Positions 32,576 through 39,191 of a DNA stretch of 64,000 nt are shown in pieces. The stretch's first letter is position 1; each line of letters begins with the position of its first letter. Position numbers and translations under genes: made by a program. The stretch spans positions 1,240,001 to 1,304,000 of the forward strand of contig NZ_CP051230.1 of NCBI RefSeq assembly GCF_017792385.1, written 5' to 3'. Below the pieces are notes generated by a model. That model had not been told where the DNA came from, ran no database searches, and saw only the letters and a program-made list of their open reading frames with translations. Source of the DNA: Hyphomonas sp. (GTDB lineage: Bacteria > Pseudomonadota > Alphaproteobacteria > Caulobacterales > Hyphomonadaceae).

Positions 32576-33235
32576 ATGTTGAACTTCCTGGCCAGCCTCG
32601 GTGCCCTCACCGCGATTGCGACTTCTCCGCTCGTCATGAGCCTTCAGGTCGCCGAGTCCGAAGCCCCCGCCCCGCAAGCCGCCCAACCGGCCGGCCTGAC
32701 AGATGCCGAACGGTCGGACATCCTGTCACGCGCCGCCGCTGCCCTGGCCGATGTGAAGACCGCCCGCGGCACATTCGAACAGGTGGCTCCGGACTTCTCC
32801 GAGTCGACCGGACGGTTTGCCCTGTCGCGGCCCGGCAAGGTGCGCTTCGAATATGATGCGCCCAGCCCGCTGCTTCTGGTCAGCGACGGCACGACCGTTG
32901 CGCTGCAGGACTCTGAACTGGAAACTACCGATCGCGTGCCACTGGGCACCACACCGCTGGCCCTGTTGCTGGACGACGAGATCGATTTCGAAACCGAAGC
33001 GGACGTGCTGGAAGTGACCCGCCGCAATGGACGGGTCGGCATCACCCTGCGGGACCGGTCCGGCGAAATGGACGGCACGCTGACCCTGATCCTGCAGGAA
33101 AGCGATATGAGCCTGACCGGCTGGCGGACCGTGGATTCCGGTGGAAACATCACATCGGTGATGCTGTCGGACGTCACATATGGTTCGCGTTTGAACCCGC
33201 GTCTCTTCGTGATGACGGATTTCGACGCGGAATAA
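32576..33235 (+). CDS. lolA: LolA-family outer-membrane lipoprotein carrier
   Basis: 219 residues. MLNFLASLGALTAIATSPLV is a signal sequence, followed by a short Ala/Pro spacer. The LolA fold shows RGTFEQVAPDFSESTGRFAL, LSRPGKVRFEYDAPSPLLLVSDG, VPLGTTPLALLLDDEID and NPRLFVMTDFD. LolA ferries lipoproteins through the periplasm from LolCDE to the outer membrane. AAGGAG at 32562-32567 supports ATG 32576. In many alphaproteobacteria it stands between ftsK and xth; here it is just upstream of xth, while ftsK is 6.4 kb away. Confidence 0.88.
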   Translation: MLNFLASLGALTAIATSPLVMSLQVAESEAPAPQAAQPAGLTDAERSDILSRAAAALADVKTARGTFEQVAPDFSESTGRFALSRPGKVRFEYDAPSPLLLVSDGTTVALQDSELETTDRVPLGTTPLALLLDDEIDFETEADVLEVTRRNGRVGITLRDRSGEMDGTLTLILQESDMSLTGWRTVDSGGNITSVMLSDVTYGSRLNPRLFVMTDFDAE

Positions 33236-33454
33236 TGCGGGATTCTTGACTGTATGCGACAGAAAACTGGAACATCCACGACACAGCCAAGCACATAACA
33301 CATTATTCACTTGAATTTTTTCTCAGGAGTGACATCTTTGCAACTGTGGATGACGGAGCAAAACGCGCGCAGCAATTGACCCCCCGCTGCGACCCCTCAG
33401 TCATCACCGTCGGAGCCTTCCCCTCCCGACGAGACGTGCAAAGCAAGCGTCTGG

Positions 33455-33484
33455 CGCGCCCGAACTTCCCCGCGTTCGGGCGCG
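33455..33484. promoter_or_regulatory. Perfect 11-bp palindrome before xth
   Basis: CGCGCCCGAAC (33455-33465) and its exact complement (33474-33484) with an 8-base loop. It is not followed by a T-run on the plus strand, so it is a poor terminator. It ends 35 bases before the xth ATG and may be a structured leader, operator or end of an upstream transcript. Confidence 0.4.
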
Positions 33485-33518
33485 TTGACGTTTCAGCAAA
33501 CACTGCTACGCAGCCTGA

Positions 33519-34322
33519 ATGTCCAAATCTCTGAAAATCGTCAGCTGGAACATCAACTCGGTTCGCCTGCGCGCGCCGAATGTCGCGGCCTTTGTGGCCG
33601 CCGAGCAGCCGGACGTGGTCTGCCTGCAGGAAACCAAATGCCAGGATGGCGAATTCCCGGAAAAGGCCTTCCGCGAGATGGGCCTGCCGCACCTTGTGCT
33701 GAATGGCCAGAAAGGCGGCCATCACGGCGTGGCAATTGCCTCTCGCCTGCCGATCGAGCGCATCGACGCGCCGGATCTGTGCCGTCACGGCCATTCCCGC
33801 GTCATTGCGGCCAGGGTGGCCGGTGTCGAAATCAACAATATCTATCTGCCGGCCGGCGGCGATGAACCGGACCCGGCGGTGAATGACAAATTCGCGCACA
33901 AGCTGGATTTCCTCGAACGGCTGGGCCCGTCCTACAAGAAGCAGTCGACAACGCCGCGCGTGCTGGTTGGCGACCTCAATGTCGCGCCGCACGAAAACGA
34001 TGTCTGGTCCCACAAGCAGCTGCTGAAGATTGTCTCCCACACGCCGGGCGAGACAGAGCGGCTGGAAGACTCCCGCAAGCAGGCACAATTCGCCGACATT
34101 GCCCGCCTCGCCGTGGACGACCATCAGAAGCTGTACACCTGGTGGAGCTATCGCGCGAAGGACTGGGCCAAGAGCAATCGCGGCCGCAGGCTGGACCATA
34201 TCTGGGTGAACCCGGCGGCGCTGCCGGACACGAAGATCGACAGCTACAAGATCCATCTCGGCTGGCGCGGCGGCTGGAAACCGTCAGACCACGCGCCGAT
34301 CAGCGTCGAGATGAAAATCTAG
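33519..34322 (+). CDS. xth: Exodeoxyribonuclease III
   Basis: 267-residue AP endonuclease and 3'-5' exonuclease for base excision repair. Motifs: SWNINSVRLR, CLQETKCQD (metal-binding Glu near residue 38), NIYLPAGG, VLVGDLNVAPHENDVW (Asp/Asn pair), GRRLDHIWVN (Asp) and KPSDHAPISVE (catalytic Asp-His). All active-site residues of the XthA/ExoIII family are present. The stop codon is shared as CTAG with the convergent response-regulator gene. Confidence 0.95.
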   Translation: MSKSLKIVSWNINSVRLRAPNVAAFVAAEQPDVVCLQETKCQDGEFPEKAFREMGLPHLVLNGQKGGHHGVAIASRLPIERIDAPDLCRHGHSRVIAARVAGVEINNIYLPAGGDEPDPAVNDKFAHKLDFLERLGPSYKKQSTTPRVLVGDLNVAPHENDVWSHKQLLKIVSHTPGETERLEDSRKQAQFADIARLAVDDHQKLYTWWSYRAKDWAKSNRGRRLDHIWVNPAALPDTKIDSYKIHLGWRGGWKPSDHAPISVEMKI

Positions 34323-35005
34323 GGCTGGAGTCGATACCCGCCGGCATCGGTGAGCAGCAGGCGGGCATTCGCCGGGTCCGGCTCGACCTTCTGGCGCAGG
34401 CGGTAGATGTGGGTCTCCAGCGTGTGCGTCGTGACGGTGGCATTGTAGCCCCAGACTTCTGACAAGAGCTCGTCCCGCGCGACCGGTTTGCCCTGGGCGC
34501 GGTAGAGGTATTTCAGGATATTGGTTTCCTTCTCCGTCAGGCGCACCTTGCGGCCGTCCTCGGTGACAAGCAGCTTCATGGACGGACGGAATTCATAGGG
34601 CCCGACCTGGAAGGTGGCGTCTTCGGATTGTTCGAAGCTGCGCAAATGGGCCCGGACGCGTGCCAGCAGGACCGAGAACTTGAAGGGCTTGGTCACATAA
34701 TCATTGGCGCCGGATTCGAGGCCGAGAATCGTGTCGGCATCGCCATCCTGACCCGTCAGCATGATGATCGGTGCGCGCACGCCCTTCTGCCGCATCTGCT
34801 TGCAGGCCTCGCGGCCATCCATGTCCGGCATGTCGACGTCCAGCAGGATCAGGTCGATCCGCTCGGCAAGCGCCTGGGCGATGCCTTCATTGGCATTGGC
34901 GGCCTGCAGCGTGTCGAACCCGTCATGCAGGTCGAACTGTTCGGCGAGGGCTTCGCGCAGGTCCGCATCATCATCGACCAGCAGGATTGTCTTCTTGCCT
35001 GTCAC
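34319..35005 (-). CDS. cenR: OmpR/PhoB-family response regulator, CenR-like
   Basis: 228 residues. Receiver domain (1-118) with acidic pocket D11/D12, phosphoacceptor D56 (LILLDVDMPDMDG), T84 and K106. Winged-helix DNA-binding domain (about 130-228) with KVRLTEKETNILKYLYRAQG and GYNATVTTHTLETHIYRLRQK. The receiver and the GYN.TVTTHTLETHIYRLRQK segment fit CenR, the essential cell-envelope regulator of Caulobacter and relatives, though no cenK kinase is adjacent, so the name is provisional. GTG 35005 with AAGGAG at seven bases is the start. It is divergent from the L,D-transpeptidase gene. Confidence 0.82.
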   Translation of the reverse strand: MTGKKTILLVDDDADLREALAEQFDLHDGFDTLQAANANEGIAQALAERIDLILLDVDMPDMDGREACKQMRQKGVRAPIIMLTGQDGDADTILGLESGANDYVTKPFKFSVLLARVRAHLRSFEQSEDATFQVGPYEFRPSMKLLVTEDGRKVRLTEKETNILKYLYRAQGKPVARDELLSEVWGYNATVTTHTLETHIYRLRQKVEPDPANARLLLTDAGGYRLQP

Positions 35006-35104
35006 GGGCGTCTCCTTGGATTTCGGTCGTCGCTGTGTATTGCGACCGCCGCCAGATGCCATATGACTTTGCATGACGTGCAATCACAAGTCCGGGAGGT
35101 GCCC

Positions 35105-35614
35105 GTGAGCCCGAAATTCACAGCGACGCCGTCCGGCAAGTTTTCCGGCCCCGGCTTCACGGCCCGGTGCGTGCTGGGCAAGGGCGGCGTGGTCGCTGCT
35201 TCACAGAAACGGGAAGGCGATGGCGCCTCGCCGGCGGGCATCTGGCCGGTGCGCAATGTCTTCTTCCGGGCCGACCGGATTGACCCGCCTGTCACGAGCC
35301 TGCCCTTGGTGCCGCTGAAACCCTATGATGGCTGGTGCGACGACCCTGCGCATCGCCTGTACAACCGGCCTGTCTCCCTGCCCTTTGCCGCAAGCCACGA
35401 GAAGATGTGGCGCGATGACCATGTCTATGATGTGGTTGTCGAGCTCGGCTACAATGACGATCCGGTGGAGGCCGGCCGTGGCAGCGCGATCTTCCTGCAT
35501 GTGGCGCGACCGAATTATGAGCCGACCGAAGGCTGTATCGCGCTGGACCTGTCAGACCTGCTGGCCGTGCTGGAGCTGATGGAGCCCGACAGCGAAATCG
35601 AGATTTCCTTCTAG
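35105..35614 (+). CDS. L,D-transpeptidase family (YkuD-like) protein
   Basis: 169 residues. The catalytic pattern is H132 in FLHVARPNYEPTEGCIAL with nucleophile C144; the usual Ser/Thr-x-Gly-Cys is TEGC. The usual Arg after Cys is replaced by Ile-Ala. KFSGPGFTARCVLGKGGV and KREGDGASPAGIWPV are typical of the group that includes YafK-like and DUF-type members. It would cross-link or modify peptidoglycan. No signal peptide is seen from GTG 35105, which has GGGAGG five bases upstream; an ATG at 35063 adds 14 residues without a signal. Location is therefore unclear. Confidence 0.82.
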   Translation: MSPKFTATPSGKFSGPGFTARCVLGKGGVVAASQKREGDGASPAGIWPVRNVFFRADRIDPPVTSLPLVPLKPYDGWCDDPAHRLYNRPVSLPFAASHEKMWRDDHVYDVVVELGYNDDPVEAGRGSAIFLHVARPNYEPTEGCIALDLSDLLAVLELMEPDSEIEISF

Positions 35615-36279
35615 GCGGAATAGTCCCGGGCGCCAAACAGGGCCGACCCGACCCGCACATGAGTTGCCCCGAACCGGGCCCCGGTCTCGTAATCGGCGCT
35701 CATGCCCATGGACAAGGCAGGCAGGCCGAGGCGCTGCGCCAAACGTGCCAGAAGGGCAAAGTGCGGACCGGCCGGCTCCTCGACCGGCGGAATGCACATC
35801 AGACCGATGATTTCGAGCCCTTGCTCGCGGGCATCCTGCAACAAGGCATCAGCGTCTGCAGGTGCGACGCCGGCCTTTTGCGGTTCTTCACCGGTATTCA
35901 CCTGGATCATGTATTGGCGGCGCAGGCCGGTTTTCTGCTCGGCCTTCGCCAGTTCACGGCTGAGTTTCGGGCGGTCGACCGTCTGGATCACATCGAACAG
36001 GCGCACCGCATCCTCAGCCTTGTTCGACTGAAGCGGCCCGATCAGATGCAGTTCGAGATCCGGGTATGTGGCCCGGCGGGCCTGCCAGTGCTGGATGGCT
36101 TCCTGCACGCGGTTTTCGCCGAAGACGCGATGGCCTGCTGCGAGGATCGCCTCCAGCTTCTCATCCGGCTGCGTCTTGGTGACCGCAACGAGGCTGGGCG
36201 GTGTTTTGGCACTGGCCGCAAGATCGGCGAGGATCTCGTCGCGGCGCTTGGCAATCTCAGGGAAGTCCGTATCAGTCAT
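35611..36279 (-). CDS. yggS: YggS/PLPBP family pyridoxal phosphate homeostasis protein
   Basis: 222-residue alanine-racemase-fold protein that binds PLP without known catalysis and balances vitamin B6 and amino acid pools. The PLP lysine is K35 in LVAVTKTQPDE. Further signatures are HRVFGENRVQEA, LHLIGPLQSNKA, QVNTGEEPQKAGV, GLMCIPP and LSMGMSADYETGARFGATHVRVGSALFG. ATG 36279 is only four bases from the divergent ThiE-like ATG. The 3' end shares CTAG with the L,D-transpeptidase gene. Confidence 0.95.
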   Translation of the reverse strand: MTDTDFPEIAKRRDEILADLAASAKTPPSLVAVTKTQPDEKLEAILAAGHRVFGENRVQEAIQHWQARRATYPDLELHLIGPLQSNKAEDAVRLFDVIQTVDRPKLSRELAKAEQKTGLRRQYMIQVNTGEEPQKAGVAPADADALLQDAREQGLEIIGLMCIPPVEEPAGPHFALLARLAQRLGLPALSMGMSADYETGARFGATHVRVGSALFGARDYSA

Positions 36280-36283
36280 CTTG

Positions 36284-36910
36284 ATGGCGCAGAAACCCCA
36301 AGACTCCGACCGACGCAAGCTGATCTCTGCGGCAAGACGCGCGCGGCGCCATTTGCCCCCCGGCGTGCCGCCGGCCTTTTTCCTGACCGATCCCCAGCGC
36401 ACACCGGACCCGGTGAGCGTGGCCGAACACCTGCCGGCAGGCTGGGGCGTCATCTATCGGCATTTTGGCGCGGCGCACCGGGACTGGCAGGCCCGGCAGC
36501 TGGCCGAGATTGCCAATCGCCGCGGCCTGGCCCTGTTGATTGCAGCCGACCCGGACCTAGCTATCCGGGCAGGGGCCGCGGGTGTGCACTGGCCTTTTGC
36601 GCAAAGGCATGCTGCCCGGATATGGCGCAGCCGGTTTGACCTGATGACCGTGTCTGCACATGGCGGCGGAGAAGCGCGGCAGGCAGATGCGGACGGCCTG
36701 TTCGATGCGGCGCTGGTGTCAGCTGTCTTTCCTTCCCGGAGCCCGTCCGCCGGGGCGCCCATCGGCGCGGCCGCATTCCGGCAGCTGGCGCAGCGCAACA
36801 CCGTACCAGTTCATGCGCTGGGCGGCGTGACAGCGCGCAATGCGGCCAGCATCTGTGATGCCGGAGGCCTGGCTGCCATTGAAGGCATACGGGACCTGTT
36901 CCGGTCCTAG
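36284..36910 (+). CDS. ThiE/TenI-like thiamine phosphate synthase family protein
   Basis: About 208 residues if the ATG at 36284 is used; a GTG at 36365 that begins just before PPAFFLTDPQRTPD is an alternative and gives the conserved core only. The TIM-barrel pattern of ThiE/TenI is visible in FFLTDPQRTPD, AGAAGVHWPFAQ, LMTVSAHGGGEARQAD, LVSAVFPSRS and VPVHALGGVTARNAASI. Several ThiE catalytic residues are not obvious, so it may be a TenI-like aminotransferase-independent regulator or a divergent synthase. It shares CTAG with the ntrZ stop. Confidence 0.72.
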   Translation: MAQKPQDSDRRKLISAARRARRHLPPGVPPAFFLTDPQRTPDPVSVAEHLPAGWGVIYRHFGAAHRDWQARQLAEIANRRGLALLIAADPDLAIRAGAAGVHWPFAQRHAARIWRSRFDLMTVSAHGGGEARQADADGLFDAALVSAVFPSRSPSAGAPIGAAAFRQLAQRNTVPVHALGGVTARNAASICDAGGLAAIEGIRDLFRS

Positions 36911-37359
36911 AACTTGAATGCGGATTTCAGGCGAATGCCGGTTTCGACTTCGCGGGATTCCCAGGTCGAGGTGTCATTCAGCTCGTCTGCGCCCACGCTG
37001 ACCTCGCCGCCCACCGAGAGGCGCGGCGTGATGCGGAACGTGGCGCCAGCCTGCATTTCCTCACGCGGGAGAGGGGAAAGGTCGGTGCGGGACACCTTGT
37101 CCAGATTCAGCTGCCAGCGCTTACTGCCGCCGAACTGCATGGAGAATTCCTGTTCCGGGCGGGACTGCCAGACCGGCTCGGCACTCGCCGGCTTGGTCTG
37201 CGCAAACTGGCGGTACCATTCGGACTTGGCCACGGACGTTTCCGAGATGCTGGGCGCCGACATTTCGAGCGAGTTTGCCGGCACGGAATCCTGCGCCGCA
37301 GCCGGCATGGCCAGCGCAGCGCACAACGCGATCCCGAATGTTGCAATACCCAGCTTCAT
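36907..37359 (-). CDS. ntrZ: NtrZ-family periplasmic regulatory protein
   Basis: 150 residues with signal peptide MKLGIATFGIALCAALAMPA and cleavage near AAAQ. The mature half ends in a beta-strand pattern typical of NtrZ: KRWQLNLDKVSR, MQAGATFRITPRLSVGGEVS and ETGIRLKSAFKF. NtrZ is a small periplasmic inhibitor of the NtrY sensor kinase in Caulobacter. No ntrYX genes lie in this window, so its target must be elsewhere. The start at ATG 37359 has GAGGTG upstream. Family call rests on pattern recognition; an outer-membrane beta protein is the alternative. Confidence 0.72.
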   Translation of the reverse strand: MKLGIATFGIALCAALAMPAAAQDSVPANSLEMSAPSISETSVAKSEWYRQFAQTKPASAEPVWQSRPEQEFSMQFGGSKRWQLNLDKVSRTDLSPLPREEMQAGATFRITPRLSVGGEVSVGADELNDTSTWESREVETGIRLKSAFKF

Positions 37360-37437
37360 GGCTTTCGCACCTCTGATGAGGAAAATAGTCAGCGGGGCGG
37401 GTAAAGAGAAGATTAACATTCTGACAGGGCAGAGATT

Positions 37438-38619
37438 CTATCGTGATAGTGTGATTTCTATCACAACCCCATCAGGCGAGTTTTCATCGCCCAACCGGGG
37501 AATCGGGACTGAATCTACAGAATCCAGGCTGTTTTCGCCATATCCAAGAGAGATTCTTGCGTATTCTGTGAATTCGTGACTGAGGCCGATGCGCCAGGTT
37601 TCCGACTCCCGTCCCAGCAATTCGTCTTCCGCCCGGCCGAATTCCGCGCCCAGAATCACCTCGCCAAGGGATTTCGTGACTCCCGCCGTCCAGGATTCAT
37701 ATGCCCCGGCCCCGGTCAGGCCATTGTCGGAGCTGAGCCAGGACAGACCCACCGAAATGGTTTCGAATTCCGCCGACGCGCCTGCTGACCAGGTCGTGAC
37801 GCGGTCATACCAGCCCGATGCATAGGGCGGCGTGGATATGTCCGCGGTGCTGGCAGCAAGCGATCCGCGCAGCCGGACACCGGACTCCCGCAGCAGGCGA
37901 GAGACGTTCACGGCGCCCTCCACCGCGTTTTCGAGATTGACGGGCGTGGTGCCCGGCAGCGTGCGGTCCGCATCCCGGTCGAGCCCGCGCACATCCGCTG
38001 CCGGGGTGAAGCTGATACCGGCCTGGATGCCGATCAGGCGCGGTGTGGCATAGGAAAGCTTTGCCGATGGCCCGGTCAGGTCATGCCGGGTGGTAACCAT
38101 GTCCAAGCCCGTGGGGTCGAGTGTCTGGCGCCCGGTCGCGAGCGACTGAAAGACGGACGGCGCGCCTTCGGAAAAGCGTGCGGCAATGCCGAGGTCCCGG
38201 CCGATCCGGACGTCTCCATAGCCGCCTCCGACATAGAGATAGGCAGCTTCAATCTCTCCCCGCACACCCGACTCTTCGGCCGGAACGCCCATGGCAAGAC
38301 CGGTAAAGGCGCCCTGCAGGCCGGGTCCCATGCGGTCGGCCCCCTCGATCACGCCGCTGAAGCCGGCCCGGCCGGGATGGTCCTTCTGGGCCTCGACCCG
38401 CCCGGCCACGCCAATCCTGACTCCATTGTCCAGAATGCGGTTGGTCGACAGGCCGAACCAGATGCGGCCCAGCGCTTTCTCATCGGCCTCCGGCGCGAGG
38501 ACGAGGCTGGCCCCGAGTTCGGTGTCGGTCTCCCACGGGTTCCAGTCCTCTTCCCACTGGGCGTGGCAGAGGGGCGCGGACAGGGCGGTGCAGACAAGTG
38601 TGATCTGCAGGAATTTCAT
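37438..38619 (-). CDS. Outer-membrane porin
   Basis: 393 residues with signal peptide (MKFLQITLVCTALSAPLCHA) and alternating beta strands rich in Gly, Ser and aromatic residues, as in Gram-negative general porins. Diagnostic segments are AYLYVGGGYGDVRIGRDLG and YATPRLIGIQAGISF. It contains loop-like stretches between pairs of strands and ends VVIEITLSR, without the usual terminal Phe, which is uncommon for a porin that relies on the Bam signal. It is divergent from the DUF3576 lipoprotein gene across about 106 bp. Confidence 0.82.
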   Translation of the reverse strand: MKFLQITLVCTALSAPLCHAQWEEDWNPWETDTELGASLVLAPEADEKALGRIWFGLSTNRILDNGVRIGVAGRVEAQKDHPGRAGFSGVIEGADRMGPGLQGAFTGLAMGVPAEESGVRGEIEAAYLYVGGGYGDVRIGRDLGIAARFSEGAPSVFQSLATGRQTLDPTGLDMVTTRHDLTGPSAKLSYATPRLIGIQAGISFTPAADVRGLDRDADRTLPGTTPVNLENAVEGAVNVSRLLRESGVRLRGSLAASTADISTPPYASGWYDRVTTWSAGASAEFETISVGLSWLSSDNGLTGAGAYESWTAGVTKSLGEVILGAEFGRAEDELLGRESETWRIGLSHEFTEYARISLGYGENSLDSVDSVPIPRLGDENSPDGVVIEITLSR

Positions 38620-38725
38620 GCCGGTTCTCCAAGTAAGCCCACGCGCAGATCAGCACTGGCGAGCCTGTACACCCCTTGTTATACAAACCGCCGTCAACAA
38701 GGTCTTGCACTCAGGAACTTTCTTC

Positions 38726-39154
38726 ATGGTCAAATATGTTTTCTCTGCGGCGATCGCCGGCATGCTGATGGTTTCGGGCTGCCAGTCCGGGTCCGGGGGG
38801 TCAGCGGACTCCCGCGTGATGCAGCAGAATATCGGCAGCGTGAATCCGTATTTGTGGCGCGCCTCGCTCGATACGTTCGAGAATCTTCCGGTGGCCAATG
38901 CCGATCCGATCGGCGGCCTGATCAATTATGACTGGAAATCCTTCGAGTCGGCCCCGAATGAGCGCATCAAGGCGACCGTCTACATTCTCGACACGCGCCT
39001 GCGCGCGGACGGGGTGAAAGTGTCCGTGTTCCGGCAGCAGAAGAACGAGGCCGGCGACTGGGTTGACGCCGAAGTGGATCCGGAAACAGCGCTGCAGCTG
39101 GAGAACAAGATTCTGGACCGGGCCCGCCTGTTGAAGAACTCCCAGCTGGGCTAG
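38726..39154 (+). CDS. DUF3576 lipoprotein
   Basis: 142 residues with lipoprotein signal MVKYVFSAAIAGMLMVSGC (Cys at 19). The conserved part runs SVNPYLWRASLDTFENLPV, ADPIGGLINYDWKSF, KATVYILDTRLRADGVKVSVFRQ and ALQLENKILDRARLLK, which is the DUF3576 domain. It probably sits in the outer membrane or inner-membrane outer leaflet and has no assigned role. It precedes leuS and lptE, a gene order shared by many alphaproteobacteria that hints at envelope assembly. AGGA lies nine bases before ATG 38726. Confidence 0.9.
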   Translation: MVKYVFSAAIAGMLMVSGCQSGSGGSADSRVMQQNIGSVNPYLWRASLDTFENLPVANADPIGGLINYDWKSFESAPNERIKATVYILDTRLRADGVKVSVFRQQKNEAGDWVDAEVDPETALQLENKILDRARLLKNSQLG

Positions 39155-39191
39155 GGCCCGGCTCGACAAACGATCCGGAAAGGTCAGGGGC

